The position numbers and the translations under genes are program-made. From positions 28,075,010 through 28,139,009 of the forward strand of contig CM073321.1 of the NCBI GenBank assembly GCA_037043015.1: a stretch of 64,000 nucleotides of DNA. The letters are read 5' to 3'. The first letter of the stretch is position 1. The number at the start of each line of letters is the position of its first letter. Positions 10,178 through 21,969 of this stretch are shown here, one piece after another. Source of the stretch: Bryum argenteum. Taxonomy: Eukaryota; Streptophyta; Bryopsida; Bryales; Bryaceae. Under the pieces are notes generated by a model. That model was not told where the DNA came from, ran no database searches, and saw only the letters and a program-made list of their open reading frames with translations.

Positions 10178-13100
10178 CTATACTATGGCGTGCTCAAAAA
10201 TGCCTCTCTCCATGATCCTCTTCACCTCGTTGAAACTTAGGGTAGGCGCATGGATGAAGATGTCTACATCTGGTTCAAACTTGCACACCAATACAAAGAC
10301 ATAGTATAGGTGCTTGCAAGGTCTATACGGTTCTCTTCTCCGCCCTAATTTTGCAATTGTGCTTCTTAACACCGGACAAGTGCAATCTGGTAATGCACCT
10401 ATTGATAGTTGATAAATTGATTGCGAATCTGACTCCATGGAAATAATGCATCCAATTCCTGGCGATGGGACCATAGTGACCTTTAGTATCTTCGCCTGCA
10501 TCGCACGGGCGGAATCAATATTCCGTGTGTGCTTGGGAGTTACGTTGGAGATGCGCCGGAGGTTCTTTGACTTCTTTGATTTTGGGAGGACATCTGCATT
10601 CTCTGGCACTGGAATATGTGACGGGTCCCGTGGCGCAGAGGCAGTGTTGAAAGTGCGGTTGACTGGAAGTCTCTCCTTCTGAGGGAGTCGGAAACCAGCA
10701 TTCTCCAACGCCTCCGTCTCCGAACGTGTCAGATTTGTCCCTAACTTCACGGGCCAGATTGTTGGGATTGGGGGTTCATCTTGAGTTTGAGAGAACGGCT
10801 CCACCCACTTCCAACAAGTGCCCTTCACACACCTTTGAATATCGTCGGGGCTGAAATAAAACTTTTCCACCTTCTTGCGGTGACCATTTTTAGGAGGCAT
10901 ACATATTCCAGTATACGTTGGTGCAGGTGTGGACATCCCGTTCTGCACTATGCGAGACTCGCATTTCTTCTTGGTCATTGCATGCTATGCCCACCACGAC
11001 TTGGCTGAGGACTCCTTCAATCGAGCAATATGCCATAAGTTCTCGTTCACTTTTGTCTCTTGTACAGCTGTCACACGATTAATAGAGGCACTAGCGGATG
11101 TGGAAGGTCCGATTGGGCGTTCTCGTCTTCATTGTCCTCGTGAATAGTTGTCAGACTCTCACCACAACCCCTGGTAACCCTTCTGCCGATTCGGGGACGC
11201 GAGTAATTCACTGTGTCAGGCCTATGGGTTTCCTATTCCGCTCCAATTGGAACATCACGCTTACGTTTCTTCGAACCAAAAATCTTGGAACCCTCCAAGT
11301 GAGCATGGCGAGTATAAAATATATCAACCTCCGAGACCTCTATTACTGCCTTATTGAGAGCCGATAAATCTCGGGTTCTATGAGCCTTACGCTGTCCAGT
11401 GCAAAGTCGGAGTTCCTCCCTAAACGGACCATGTCCACCCGCTCCACCTTTGGTGTATTGATAGTAACCCACAACTTGAAGGAAAGCACAAACGTAATCA
11501 TCAACAACTGCCATATAGAGATCACCACCCTTATTTCCCGAAGCTTGCAACCATTTGTTATGAATGGATTCTGCAAGGTTGCAGGATGGCATCTCAGCTA
11601 CCTCTTCTGCAGATAATTTTTGTTCCTGTCAGGTACATAAGTATTGATGTCAAGCTCAAGGTGTAGGAAGAGGCAATTTTGTTGACGAAACTGCCTCTTA
11701 AAAATAGATTTTTAATTTATTTTTTAAAAAAATTCATCAGTAGAAAATTTACTTTAAACCCGAATTAATTGTAAAATTAAAGTTACTAGAACTTGAAAAT
11801 TACCGTAGTAAGCATTTACTTACCAGTTCCATGAATCCACCCCACTGTCTGTAGTGGTGATGCCAATACAAAAGCCATAGGCCTAGGTGGTAGAGGCCAT
11901 TCTCGGAGGTGGCGTTTGAGGATGACCACCATGCTCTGATTGCCAAATATCGGGTCTCAGCTCCATCAGATGAACGAGCATCCTTGTATTGCTTATGGAG
12001 GACCCTATGTTGATCCTGCAATTCGTAGACGATGTACTTCTTGGTATGAGTCTCTAATGATTGCGTCCAATGAAAGTAACAAGTACGTTCTTGGTCTTCC
12101 ATGGGAACTGAAGGATCTCCAGAGCCGTAAACGATGCGCACTGTGTTCCAGTTGGCTTGAGCACTGTCAGCCATAAATCCTTGGAACTTAGGCTTCGGTA
12201 TTTCGTGCCTAGCCATGACGTGGTTGAGATTCCTCCAGAAGACAAATTGAGCTTGAGTATCTTCAGATTGAAAATCTGAACATGCAATGGTTAGAATGCG
12301 CTGGTAATTGGGGTCGTACACATGGCACGCCATGACAGTCTATGGCTTGACCCGTTTGACATGGTCAAACATCATCCACGCATTGGAGAGGTTGCCTCTA
12401 GGCTGCATCCGGCGGACAAGGTCAACACCACCTTCTGACATCTTAAAAATGAAGACTTTGTCAGAATCGTCTCTTTGGCCCGGGAACATGTTGCGTTGCA
12501 CATACGCCCAATTGCTGAGTCCTCTAAGCTTCGTGATGCCATCAATGATGTCAAATTTGCGCATGTACTTGAAAGAGTAGATACAATTCCGCAAGCTTGG
12601 AGAGTTCAAGAGTTTACATCGATCAAAGACTGGCTCAAGTTCTTCAAGAGTTAGGTGGCCGGATTTGGGGTCATCTTTGTCACGTAGAAGAATGATACCT
12701 ACTATGTCCTTGCTAGTCTCCAAGACAATTTTGGAAATTGTTGCTTGGGGGTTGCGGTCAACATGCTGTTCGATTAACTCATCTATCATTTGACGTGCGC
12801 ATCTATAGTCTCCGACTTTGACAGGGTGCTCGTGGGTACCAATATGCACACAAGCACACTCTTGAATATCATCTCAAAAGACGTAGAAGATTTTGGCAGG
12901 ACACAAAGCAACGCAGACTGGGGGTTCTCTGCAAATCTTACAGACTAGGGTGGACGATGAGGGAGGCGGTTTGCTTACTGAAAAAGGTTCTTTGGTGATA
13001 CCTTCAAACTCCACCTCATTGACTCTCGTCGCACGATTCGGGCATGCCAAGAAAGGACACTTGTCATTGTGGCATTGGAGATGACCTACGCAATTTGAAT

Positions 13101-13941
13101 ACCGAAATGACAAGCCCAGGGTGTTGCTGATGTTAGTTGTCATCGTCCTAGTCCAGACATGTCCGTCATACCGTTTGTCCATCTCTTCCATTGATCTTGC
13201 ATTCTTGAGTACAGCGGAAGAAAGGAAGTGTCGGGGGGAGGACATATAGGGCAACTCCGTTGAAGATGGAGGCAGAAAGGATACTTTGTGAGTAGGGATG
13301 GAATTGAAGTCTAGTTTATTGAGTATATTCTTGCTACTGGACATGCTACCAAGTTTGCGTAGACATGGAAGAATGTTTTTGGGTTTTCTAGTTTGAGAAG
13401 ATAGTGAGGGAGAGGCTAAGGAAGAGGGCGTTGATAGAGAAGAGTTCTGAGAATTAGAGGAGATGGATGGAAGCTTCGCAGAATAACGTCGGGGTGGAAC
13501 GAATGGCTTTCGTTCGACATAGGATGAATCTGATATATCGATACTAACACGCTTGTTCAATCTTGACACGAGCAAAGAGGGGACCAATGTTAGAGATCGT
13601 GGAGGAGCTACGAGGTGTCAGAAGTTGAGTGGAGGCGTTCATAACTGACTCTGTCAAACCGTATAGGCGATACTTTCCTGACTTCAGCTTCCACATGGTA
13701 GTGTTATTATCTAAGACGACATGTTCTACAACCGTGGAGTACTTGACATGATAAGTATGTGGATCAAGAACGTCAATTTCTAACCACAATGTGGAGACAT
13801 CATAGCCAAAGCGGATTGCAAGCCAAGAAGAGGTGACTTCGCCACACCATTAGGGCCAGGAGGAAGACAGACAGGGACATCAGAGGCAACTGACTTAGTC
13901 TCGATCAAATCCGGACAAGGTCGCTCAAAGGAGGAAGCCAT
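10178..13941 (-). pseudogene. MULE-like transposase-derived gene with SWIM zinc finger
   Basis: Read on the minus strand from ATG 13941 (MASSFERPCPDL). An N-terminal region with a Ser-rich linker is followed by a Cys-rich module (CHNDKCPFLACPNRA; CKICREPPVCVALCPAKI), then ACVHIGTHEHPVKVGD. The core has YDPNYQRILTIACSDFQSED, FMADSAQANWNTVRIVYGSG, RTCYFHW and GLWLLYWHHHYRQWGGFM. After an intron (about 11820 to 11616) comes NLAESIHNKWLQASGNKGGD, and the C-terminus has a SWIM-type finger (CTCPVLR...PCKHLYYVF). Order and motifs fit the MULE/FAR1-like group, which bind DNA and, if intact, transpose. Defects: in-frame TGA near 12872, TAG near 12336 and 11240, and frame changes near 13800, 13570 and 11110. 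Long stretches remain readable, so decay is moderate. Confidence 0.6.
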
Positions 13942-14590
13942 AATAGAAGCTAGTACAAGAGAATGGACATACGAGTTGTACAAAAGAGATAATGAGTTCC
14001 TGTGGCGATGTTTATGTACTGAAATAATGTACTATTGAAATTAGTAAATGTAAAAAAGAGTTGCAAATTTACTTAGTGGAAGATATTGGAACAGGGTGAG
14101 TGTAGGGGTAAAATTGGACTCATAAACTCCTCGATGTATACGTATTTAGAACATATTATGTAACCACATTGTTTAAATATTGAACACATGCAATTATTAA
14201 GCACAAATGTAAAGATGGAGCAACTAATTAAGAAATTGAGATTCGAATTTGTGACGGCGGCCGCCTCTGTCAGAGAATTTGAGGGCCAGAAAGGGTGCTT
14301 GAAAATAGATTAGTATATATTGCCAGACACGGAATCACAGTAATTGACTTTGTACTGTATCGGGATGGTGAAGTGTCTAAGAGTGTTATTGGGATACACG
14401 TTTCGAGTAGTTAGGGTTTGAAGAACGCCGCATGCAAAGATTATAAAGTCATCCGGTTAGAAGAGATAATCCTCTTTGTTTCTGCAGACGTTAGTGTCTT
14501 GAGTCTGGGTTGTATGATCACGTTGTATTGTCAGAGTCACGCATTTCTGAATATCGTGTCTTAAGGGGTAGGAGTTTGTAGTTGTTCGCA
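13942..14590. promoter_or_regulatory. divergent intergenic region
   Basis: Spacer of 649 bp between the start of the minus-strand MULE-like gene (13941) and the plus-strand gene (14591). Such head-to-head spacing suggests a shared promoter region. TATA-like ATATATTG lies near 14315; no motif was strong enough to call. Confidence 0.3.
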
Positions 14591-15393
14591 ATGGATGGTG
14601 ACATTAGTGAAGTAGAGAGAGGGAAGGATGGAGGACGCGAGAAGAAGAAGAGAAGAGGTGGCATAAAGTTTTCTGGATCAAAAGCTTTGCGACGGAGTGC
14701 GATGCAGAAGAAAGATGCGCCGGATGTGTCTAATGACGATCTAATGCAAGATATAGAAGAAATAATTGATGAGTTTCTCCCAGGGAGGTTAAGAAAGAAT
14801 GTAAAGATGCGAATGTTGAACTTGGACGCCATTCCTGAGAATACTGGCTGTGAAGACGAAGGAGAACGGCTTGATTCGAACGAAGGAGGGGAGGAGCTAG
14901 AGTCTAGGAAGCAATCGCAGAGCAGGAGTGGATCACAAGAATTTGAAGGTGAGATCGCGGATAAAGAGATCGAAAGAGTAGTAACTTTAAGTGGGAGTCT
15001 GGGATTGCACTATATGGTAAACTTGATGTGATATACAGTCTTAAAAGTTTTGATGGGTTTGTTTAGTAGGATGATATAGAGACATTCGTTGATGACATCT
15101 TTGGTGTTCGTTCTCAGCGATTTGAAGCACAAGCACATATAGCAACCGAAGATCGTCAATCGGAAGAACAAAATGCAATGGATGGCGATCAAGAAAAAGA
15201 TGAAGTGGAATTAGACTCGGAACGATCACCGGTACAAATCCCAAACCGTAGACAGGAGGTTGATCCAGGATATCGTCCTGAGTTTATGATTTATAAACAC
15301 CCTAATGGTTTCATTCAATGCTGGTTGGTAGATAATAATGAGTTCCCATGGGCTGACAGTGAGGACGTGAACGAAGCAGATGCAGATAGTTAA
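14591..15393 (+). CDS. small two-exon gene, acidic/basic protein of unknown function
   Basis: Exon 1 runs 14591-15016 from ATG (MDGDISEVERGKDGG), then a 53-bp intron (GTAAAC ... TTAGTAG) and exon 2 15070-15393 ending TAA; the frame is open throughout, about 249 residues. The N-terminus is very basic (REKKKRRGGIKFSGSKALRR), followed by an acidic helix (DDLMQDIEEIIDEFLPGRLR). The second exon is acidic with a short conserved-looking core (RPEFMIYKHPNGFIQCWLVD) before an acidic tail. I do not recognise the family. It diverges from the MULE-like gene and may be a second gene of the same element or an unrelated host gene; intactness is notable given the damaged neighbours. Confidence 0.55.
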
Positions 15394-16539
15394 CGTGCTA
15401 CTAGTGAGAAGACCCATTGAAGCCTTTTTTTCTACGTGTATTAAAACAAAAATCTGATGTAGTGTTGGAAATGTCCAAATTTATGTGAGATGGTCGCCAA
15501 TAAATAAAGATCAAAGCCAAATATTTCTTAGTAGATATTGAGTAGCATGTCCTTGTGTTCTTGATTCTAACAGACAAACATTTCTTTCTCTCTCAACTTC
15601 ATTATATTATTTTTATATCATGCGTGATTTTTATTTGTAGACGAAACGGACGTTGCTTGAGCTCTTATGCATGGTTTTTCTTTGTACAAAAATGTATTAA
15701 AATTTGTGAAAATTAGGGGATTTAATGAATGTTAATACAGAGGTATGTAGTATCGAATGTTCGGTGATGGCTGTTGCCTGATGTGCCGCCCCAGCCGAAC
15801 TCTCCACCTGGCTGCTGGACGCACTAGGGTCGCACTAGGGACGCACTGGAGACGCACTGGAACTCCCCACGATTAATAAAGGCACCGAAGCGGGATTTAT
15901 TCTACACAAGCAGGGTGCTCGACGAGCGCTGGTTTATTTTGCCCCTTCCCCTAACAGTGCCCCCCCCCTGACAGTATCCTCTACATGGGTCGGCGCACCT
16001 TAGCGTAACTTCTGCCGCGTAAGCAGGGTCATCTACGACGGGCACTGGTTAGTTTTGCCGAGTTTAGCAAGGATTTCGTTCTAGGGACTGATTCTAGTTT
16101 GGAGCTGTTGCAAGGGCAGATTGTCATTACCGATGGTCACATTAGCACCACCCGATTATCGTTACCGATGGTCCCAATGGTCCCATACGGGAGCTGATTC
16201 CTATTGGAGAGAGGAGCAAGAGTCTTGTTGTGAGGACGGGGTCAAAATCGGCTCTGTTTGGAGGGCGGATTACTGTTGGAAAGGGGGGCGAGGGTCTCGC
16301 TGTGAGGACGGGCTCCAATTAGGCGCTGTTGGAAGGGAGGATTTTTGTTAATAGCTTAGAGCTACACTTTGTGCTTGGGAGAATTCTTCGGTCTGATAGG
16401 AAGACCAGCTCTAGTGTCCACGGTGACAAAAATAGGTCTGGCTATAAGGATTGTTGTGTTTAGGGTGGGAGAGCTAGCTTTACAAATTGACACCAGTAAC
16501 AGGAAGAGAGTCCTTTGATTTTTGTTTTTTTAGTTGCAG
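15394..16539. other. non-coding, short tandem repeats
   Basis: No gene recognised. 15810-15870 has four tandem 10-12-bp units (ACGCACTAGGG variants). Two related blocks of about 100 bp start near 15908 and 16020 (AAGCAGGGT...CTGGTT.(A)GTTTTGCC), and 16195-16340 holds two degenerate copies of a roughly 75-bp unit ending in GAGGACGGG. It may be the 5' region of the gene whose exon starts at 16540. Confidence 0.45.
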
Positions 16540-16734
16540 GAAGTAGCAGATATGGCGAGGCGCGGAGGGGAGGTAACGACACTACACGAGTCAAGCGTCG
16601 ATGTAAGCATTGAGTCTATCCCCTCCACCTTCCTGATCTCTGGGTCGAGAAAGATGCATTTGAAATCGAAAGGCAATTTCGAGGTGACCAAGGAGGAGAT
16701 TAACGCTAGGAAGGACTTTCGCTATCTTGAGCAG
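16540..16734 (+). CDS. internal exon of the hAT-host gene
   Basis: A 65-codon open exon bounded by a TTGCAG acceptor and a canonical GTACGT donor, phase 0 at both ends. It encodes IESIPSTFLISGSRKMHLKS and FEVTKEEINARKDFRYLEQ. The following intron starts the TTTCGTCGACGAAA-type repeat field that resumes at 35160 beyond the giant insertion. The next recognisable exon in phase is at 37860. Function unknown. Confidence 0.5.
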
Positions 16735-17059
16735 GTACGTTCATGTTCCACAATGCCTTCTGGTTAGTGCCTTCGGCTAGTGCCTTTGTGGATTGTGATG
16801 ATGGACCGTCCCCGTTATTAATCCTCGATCGTGGTAGAGAGAATTGTTGGGAGAGAATGCACACACTGCTGCATTTCTGGTATGTGCCGAATTGCCCCTG
16901 GTCTGTTTGAGTTTGGAATCGTCGTTCTGGAGTGCCGATTTTTCTTTTTTCGTCCACGAAACTGTGAATTACAAAGCCTGAAGAGAATGTGATCTTTTTG
17001 GCTAGTACCTTCTGGTAAGTGCCTTCGGCTAGTGCTTTCTGGTTAGTGCCTTCGGCTAG
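16735..17059. repeat. left part of intron repeat field
   Basis: Contains copies of the unit 'CTTCGGCTAGTGCCT.TGTGGATTGTGATG' plus 'GATGGACCGTCCCCG' and a TTTCGTCCACGAAA element at 16949. The same units recur at 35160-37620, showing that the two stretches were once contiguous and were split by the 18-kb insertion. Confidence 0.75.
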
Positions 17060-17067
17060 GGCCTATG
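17060..17067. repeat. 8-bp target site duplication, left (GGCCTATG)
   Basis: Matches GGCCTGTG at 35152-35159 in 7 of 8 bases. An unoccupied equivalent of the site (GGCTAGTGCCTTTGTGGATT) is present in another copy of the host repeat near 16775. Confidence 0.8.
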
Positions 17068-17249
17068 CACGGATGTCAATCCGGACGTCTTTTGGGTTTT
17101 CTTGGTCGGACGGACGTCCGTCCGTCCGGACATCTCTCCAGGACCATCCGGACGTCCGTCCGGGGGGTAAATCGGAATTACTATGCATGTAGTAAATTTT
17201 TTAACCGTCAGATCGTATTGAAAGTCGCATCGTAGCCGTTCAAATAGTG

Positions 17250-17665
17250 TTGTGAGTGTAGGTGATTACCATTGGATTGAATCGAGCGGCCCAGGACCGT
17301 CCGATTGGCCTTGCCGACCGACCGGTCGACGGCGTTGGATCGGTCGCAGCCGACGGATCGGTCGCTTCATCGGCCCCAGGCCGTCCGATCGGTCGCGATT
17401 TCGGTCGGCCGTCGGATGGGGCGCAGTCGGCGTCGGCCGTCTGATTGGTCGCGGTCTCCGTCGGCCGTCCGATCGGTCGGATCGGCCGTCCGATCGGTCG
17501 GATCGGCCGCCGGTGATCGGTCGGGTCGGCCGGGCCGATCGGTCGGGCCGGTCGGCGCCGGCCGTCCGATCGGTTGGCGGATCGGTCGGGTCGGCCGCGG
17601 CTGATCGGTCGAGCCGGTCGGCCATCGGCCGTCCGATTTAGGTCGCCGGTCGGCCATGCGACCGC
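17250..17665 (+). repeat. GC-rich palindromic array upstream of kinase gene
   Basis: Dense runs of CCGATCGGTCGG, GGTCGGCCG and CGACCGGTCG; many units are self-complementary. It ends at the TATA box of the downstream gene. Apparent long ORFs on both strands here are artefacts of the repeat. Confidence 0.85.
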
Positions 17666-17668
17666 GGC

Positions 17669-17679
17669 CTATATAAGGC
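17669..17679 (+). promoter_or_regulatory. TATA box of kinase gene
   Basis: CTATATAAGG at the 3' edge of the GC array, about 165 bp upstream of ATG 17843, with C/T-rich sequence (CCTCCACTCTCCTCACTTC) where transcription would start. Confidence 0.65.
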
Positions 17680-17842
17680 CGACCGGTCCTCCACTCTCCT
17701 CACTTCTTTCCTTCTTTTTTAGGGTGCGGAGTGGCTGTAGATTGGAAATTTTTTTAATTTTCATCCACTGGCTCCTTATCCTGGGGAGGAAAGAAGTCTT
17801 TCCGTTTGTAAGGGGGGAGCTTTTGCTTTTTTTTTCACAAAG

Positions 17843-20066
17843 ATGCCCAAACATGGGGCTGGGGGCAGTGGGGGGAATCGAGGCCAGAGACCAAGGCCTG
17901 TTAGACATCTTGAGAAGTGGGAGCACCCATCCAATAAGTGCAAGAACTTTCTTTGGGAGAATGTAATCGTGCGATTTTATGAGGCTAACAGTCTTTCACG
18001 TTTGTTCAACAAATACGTGAGATACAAAGAGGAAGCTCAGGCCAAATTCAAGGACGACATGATGGACCTCATGATGGAAGCGCTCCAAGATCCGGTGTGG
18101 AGACCGGAGACCGATAAGCGTGGATTTACGGATTGGATGGAGGATACATTAATTGATGCTCTCTGGAACGCTGTCGACATATTGAAGAGGTACGAGAGAA
18201 CGATTCGAGCGGGTGATGAGGAGTTTAGGGATGTGGTATTGAGGGCGGAGGCTTTTCAACAAGCGATGAGGCCGTATTCCAAGAATCAAAACCGGTGCGG
18301 CTCCATAGGATGGTGGCACACGGATCAAGGAAGGTTAATGGAGCTGGGTCGCATGAATAATTTGATAGTAATTCCTGTCACGGCCCGTATCATCGAGCTT
18401 GAGAAGAGGACTCTTAGGGGAGGATACGTCACAATTTCCAAAGTTCACATAAGAGGGGTTGTGGCTATTGAAGAGTTTTGGGAATTTGCTGCCAAGACTC
18501 CCATCCATGTTGTGACACGACCAGACTTGGCTAAGATGGAGCATCAGAATGAGGCGTTTGCTGTGAGTATACAACATTCAAGTGTTATTTGTTTTATAGC
18601 CATTCATGCAAATAAATTCCAAGGCTATACGTATTGGTGGAATGGCGGCATGATTCGATCGATGTTGGCCCTTGATGCAAGATATGGAGATGATGTTCAT
18701 GGAGAGATCGGACTCTCACCTCATTCTGATGATGAGCTTATTCGAGCTTGGCAGTTGGTCCGGTTTCGCAAAAAACAAACAGAGCTTGCTTGAGCTTTAG
18801 TGCATATCATGTGTGAAGTCCACCGGTTGAACTACCTCCACAACGATGTGTCTCCAGATGTTGTCCTGGGTTAACGAGGGATGGAATGCTTTACGAGCTC
18901 AAGACACCGAAGATAACTTTTCTGTGATTTTTAGGCAATCGGTAAGAGGGCTGAGCGGTGCTCAGTTTAAGCCAGGGGGCAGGAGTTGACTTCGGTGGTA
19001 CCGGCTGAGATTCGTGGAATACAGAGACCACGGTTAATACTGATACCGTGGAGGTGAGGTGTAGGCACAGTGTCCTGCAGTCTGTATGTAGAAGTCCCGA
19101 AGCTCAGGCTGCCGAGTTCTACCGAGGCTATATCCCTAGCTCAGTGATTCTACAATGCAAACGAGGAAAACCGCGGAGACCCAGCAAAGCCAGAGACACC
19201 AGGGACATACAATCAAGGAGGGGTGTTAGGGTTTATCCGAGGCTGACTATGCAATCCTCAGCAGCAGTCGGAGTGAATGAGAGAGAGAGTTTCAGAATAC
19301 AGACATGGGAGAGGAAAGCGTCGGCTCTTGGCCTTCGTATTCAAAACATCAGATCCAAAATACATGTGAGTGTGTGTGCTCAGTGTATGACGAAACTATG
19401 CTTCTACGGTGACTACCCCAAGAAGGAGTCTCTCTCCTATTTTCTACTTCCTCTTATACTACGGCTGCCGCGGATATCCTTGAAACCGAACGGTGCCCTT
19501 ATCGTCTGCCGAGGCATCTGCAGTTAACTGCTGGTGCCTCCGCCAAAATTGCTGAGCTATCCCTGTTGCCGCTGTTGCTTCCGCTCTGGCCGCCGTGGTT
19601 ACCCGATGACGTCAGTCGGGTAACACCAGACAACATACTTCTTCACATCCCTCAAGATGAATCACGGGTGTATATTGGAGTATGTGATTGGGGGCTAACC
19701 ACGAGCATGGATGATAAAATGAGGTCCTTGTATACGTTCACAAAACCCCAAGAGAGAATTGATACTCTACAAGCACGATATTGGGTAGATCCTCGGGTGG
19801 CGTACTTGTACAAACGGAGTGATGACATTCACGTTATTCCCCTTCTTGATTGCGCTTCGAAGGAGTTTGCTACCCCACTAATAGCACAACGCATCCTCAA
19901 GAAGAGCATGTCGAAGGCCTACGAGAATTGCCAAAGTACAACGGGGCCTGACCGGTGGTGCAATCAAGACTTGGCAAATGCTTTTGACCAATACTTGGAG
20001 ATGGTCGCTGATGCAAAGTATACGCTGACCCACATTGTCAACCGCTTCATGGAATCATTCCACTGA
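17843..20066 (+). pseudogene. atypical protein kinase gene, interrupted by a solo LTR
   Basis: From ATG 17843 (MPKHGAGGSGG) a helical N-terminal region of about 160 residues precedes a kinase-like fold. It has a glycine-rich loop equivalent (RGGYVTISKVHIRG), FAAKT for the ATP-anchoring lysine, EHQNEAFA for helix C, and YWWNGG near the hinge. At 18836-18858 comes the catalytic loop start YLHNDVSPD; it is broken by a 767-bp insertion and resumes at 19626 as PDNILLH. The next block, VYIGVCDWG, stands for DFG. The C-lobe ends RFMESFH at 20066. An in-frame TGA at 18791 and the insertion make it a pseudogene as read. If intact it would be a Ser/Thr-type kinase with a DWG variant; substrate unknown. 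It is cargo of the hAT element. Confidence 0.65.
18859..19625. mobile_element. solo LTR (767 bp) with CCAGA duplication
   Basis: Begins TGTTGTCCTGGG and ends GTCGGGTAACA (TG...CA, with TGTT/AACA inverted ends). CCAGA at 18854-18858 is repeated at 19626-19630. Removing the insert and one CCAGA restores the kinase catalytic-loop reading frame exactly, which confirms both borders. A 480-bp frame inside (19048-19527) has no recognisable content. Confidence 0.85.
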
Positions 20067-20821
20067 CCGGTGCCAAATGATCATTATCGCACCAAGTATG
20101 ATTAGCAAATTAGTTATGCGCATTTCTTTTAGTACTTGCGGCTTTATTAGATTTTTAGATTCTTCATTGAAGTTCTCATGTAGATGTAGGCAAATTTTTT
20201 GTAGTCAAATGTATTACATGCCTTCTATATGTAGCGGCTTCAATTACATTCTTGTTTATATATACCTTGCAATGATTCTAATGAATGACTTCTTCTCCAT
20301 TGCTTGTTATTTTATTTTATTACTTCTTACCTTCAATAGAAATATCTCCAAATCTTCATAAACAATATTTGAGAATATATAATGAATTGTGGAACTTCTT
20401 CATTACGTCAACCTTGCGTAGTTGCGATATTAATGGTTTGTCCGAAGTCAAGTCAAGCATAATATGACTTTTCTTACATATGCCTTTTTTTGTATGAATT
20501 GATGAACATATTATATGTTAGGTGAGAGTGTGAGACTGTGAAAAAAGGCTTAAAGCCAAACAGAAGAAATTATTACCACCAAGTGAACTCATAGTAAAAA
20601 TACAAGACATTGCGATAAAATCCTTGAAATAACAAATTGCATAGTATATTAATGTATAATAATATAGTCCGATATTCGGATAATCCATTCGTAAACAAAA
20701 TATGGATTTCATTATCCTCAAAATTGGCCCCTAGCAAGGCGATAATAGTGTAGACATTATCCGTTGCAAAAAACAACATAACCTTCACTATAATGACACT
20801 ATGTATGATGATTTGTCATTC
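20067..20821. other. AT-rich spacer between convergent genes
   Basis: 3' flanks of the plus-strand kinase and minus-strand Tyr/Gly-rich gene. No gene seen. Confidence 0.5.
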
Positions 20822-21969
20822 TTAATCCGATTCTTCATCATCATGTTTACGACTTGGCGCAGCGCCGTAAGAAGGTGGTCCTCGAGAAGATTCTCCAAAC
20901 AAGTACGTTTGCCTAGTGTTTCTTTCGGCTTCAAGCTGTTCAATGTATTCCTGCTGACTTAGAAGTGTGGCTTGTTGCAGATCTCGTTGGTACCTCGCCT
21001 CTCGTCCTCAAGAGATAGTAAAGGTGCTGAAGGCAGGTCGTTACTTCCGTATGCATTCTGACCATATCCATAATTTGTGTAGCCAACAATGTCTGATCTT
21101 CTATTATATTGACCTCCATACTCGTATATTTCCTTCGGGTGTGATGGCCTACGGTACTCGGGACTTCCGAATGTTGTACCGTATTGGTTCCCACGATTGT
21201 ATGGGTTTATAGGATGAGTTGGGCTTGAGTTGCATTGAGCATTGGATCCGCTACCCTGCTCACCTCCTAAACCATGTGTACCTCCTGTATACATTGGAGA
21301 TGGGTAGTTCGAACTAGATCCACCTCTACCGTACTCGTGTTCGGCTCCGTACGTGTTTTGCTGATGAGGTGGCATATAACTCACCAGAGTACTGAATTGG
21401 TGGTTTTCATGGTAATACCCCTCACTTCCTGTGCCAAAGGATACTGGTGCTTGACGATCGTCATGGTTTGAATCTTGGTGAGTGCCCCCATATGCCCTTG
21501 GAGTTCCATGTTGTTGAAGTTGGGCATCCATATCAGCTGAACGTTCTGAATAAGTAGTATAGCAATCGCTTGGTCCCATCCAATTTGTGGGAATGAATCG
21601 GTTGCTGCGATCCAATAAATGCACGTTCAAACCTATCACAGTGGTCCAGTCAATGTCCTTGTGAAGGACTATTTCAGCCCACACCATGGCCATGGTAGAA
21701 TACAACATCAATTCTGGCCTTGTTTTCTTGATTCCAACCGCAATTGTGACTTCATGATATCTGTGCGCAAAATGGTCGCTCTTGCAACTCTTCACTGAGC
21801 CTTCGCGACGAGGACCATATTTCTCTGCTTCGTGCCGCGGCCATAACTTCATGATGTGGTACATCTTCACATACTTCTTGCACATGTTGCAATTCCAAAT
21901 GTTTGCCCTCTCCTCTCGCCAACCCGGCTCTGCAACACAGTTTGGGTCACTCCATGCTTCCCAATCCAT
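20822..21969 (-). CDS. protein with CKKYVKMYH domain and prion-like Tyr/Gly/Ser/Gln-rich tail
   Basis: The first ATG downstream of the minus-strand TATA box is at 21969 (MDWEAWSDPNC). Residues 1-140 contain WNCNMCKKYVKMYHIMKLWP, SDHFAHRYHEV and a helical MLYSTMAMVWAEIVLHKDID stretch; the same domain occurs in the gene at 27764. From about residue 150 the protein is low-complexity and rich in Tyr, Gly, Ser, Asn and Gln (YGGTHQDSNHDD, QNTYGAEHEYGRGGSSSNY, YGYGQNAYGSND), a prion-like composition. Near 20990 the frame shifts by two bases; the other frame continues RYQRDLQQATLLSQQEYIEQ to a TAA at 20822, so the C-terminus is a short coiled-coil-like helix and acidic end. The domain family is not one I can name; a transposon accessory protein or captured host gene are both possible. 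Confidence 0.5.

Noticed and set aside
17252-17657. Long Arg/Gly/Ser-rich ORFs on both strands (also 22151-22766 and 27179-27595)
   Set aside because: Produced by the GC-rich palindromic arrays, open in several frames at once; no protein-like conservation.
19048-19527. 159-codon ORF
   Set aside because: Lies within the solo LTR and has no recognisable content.
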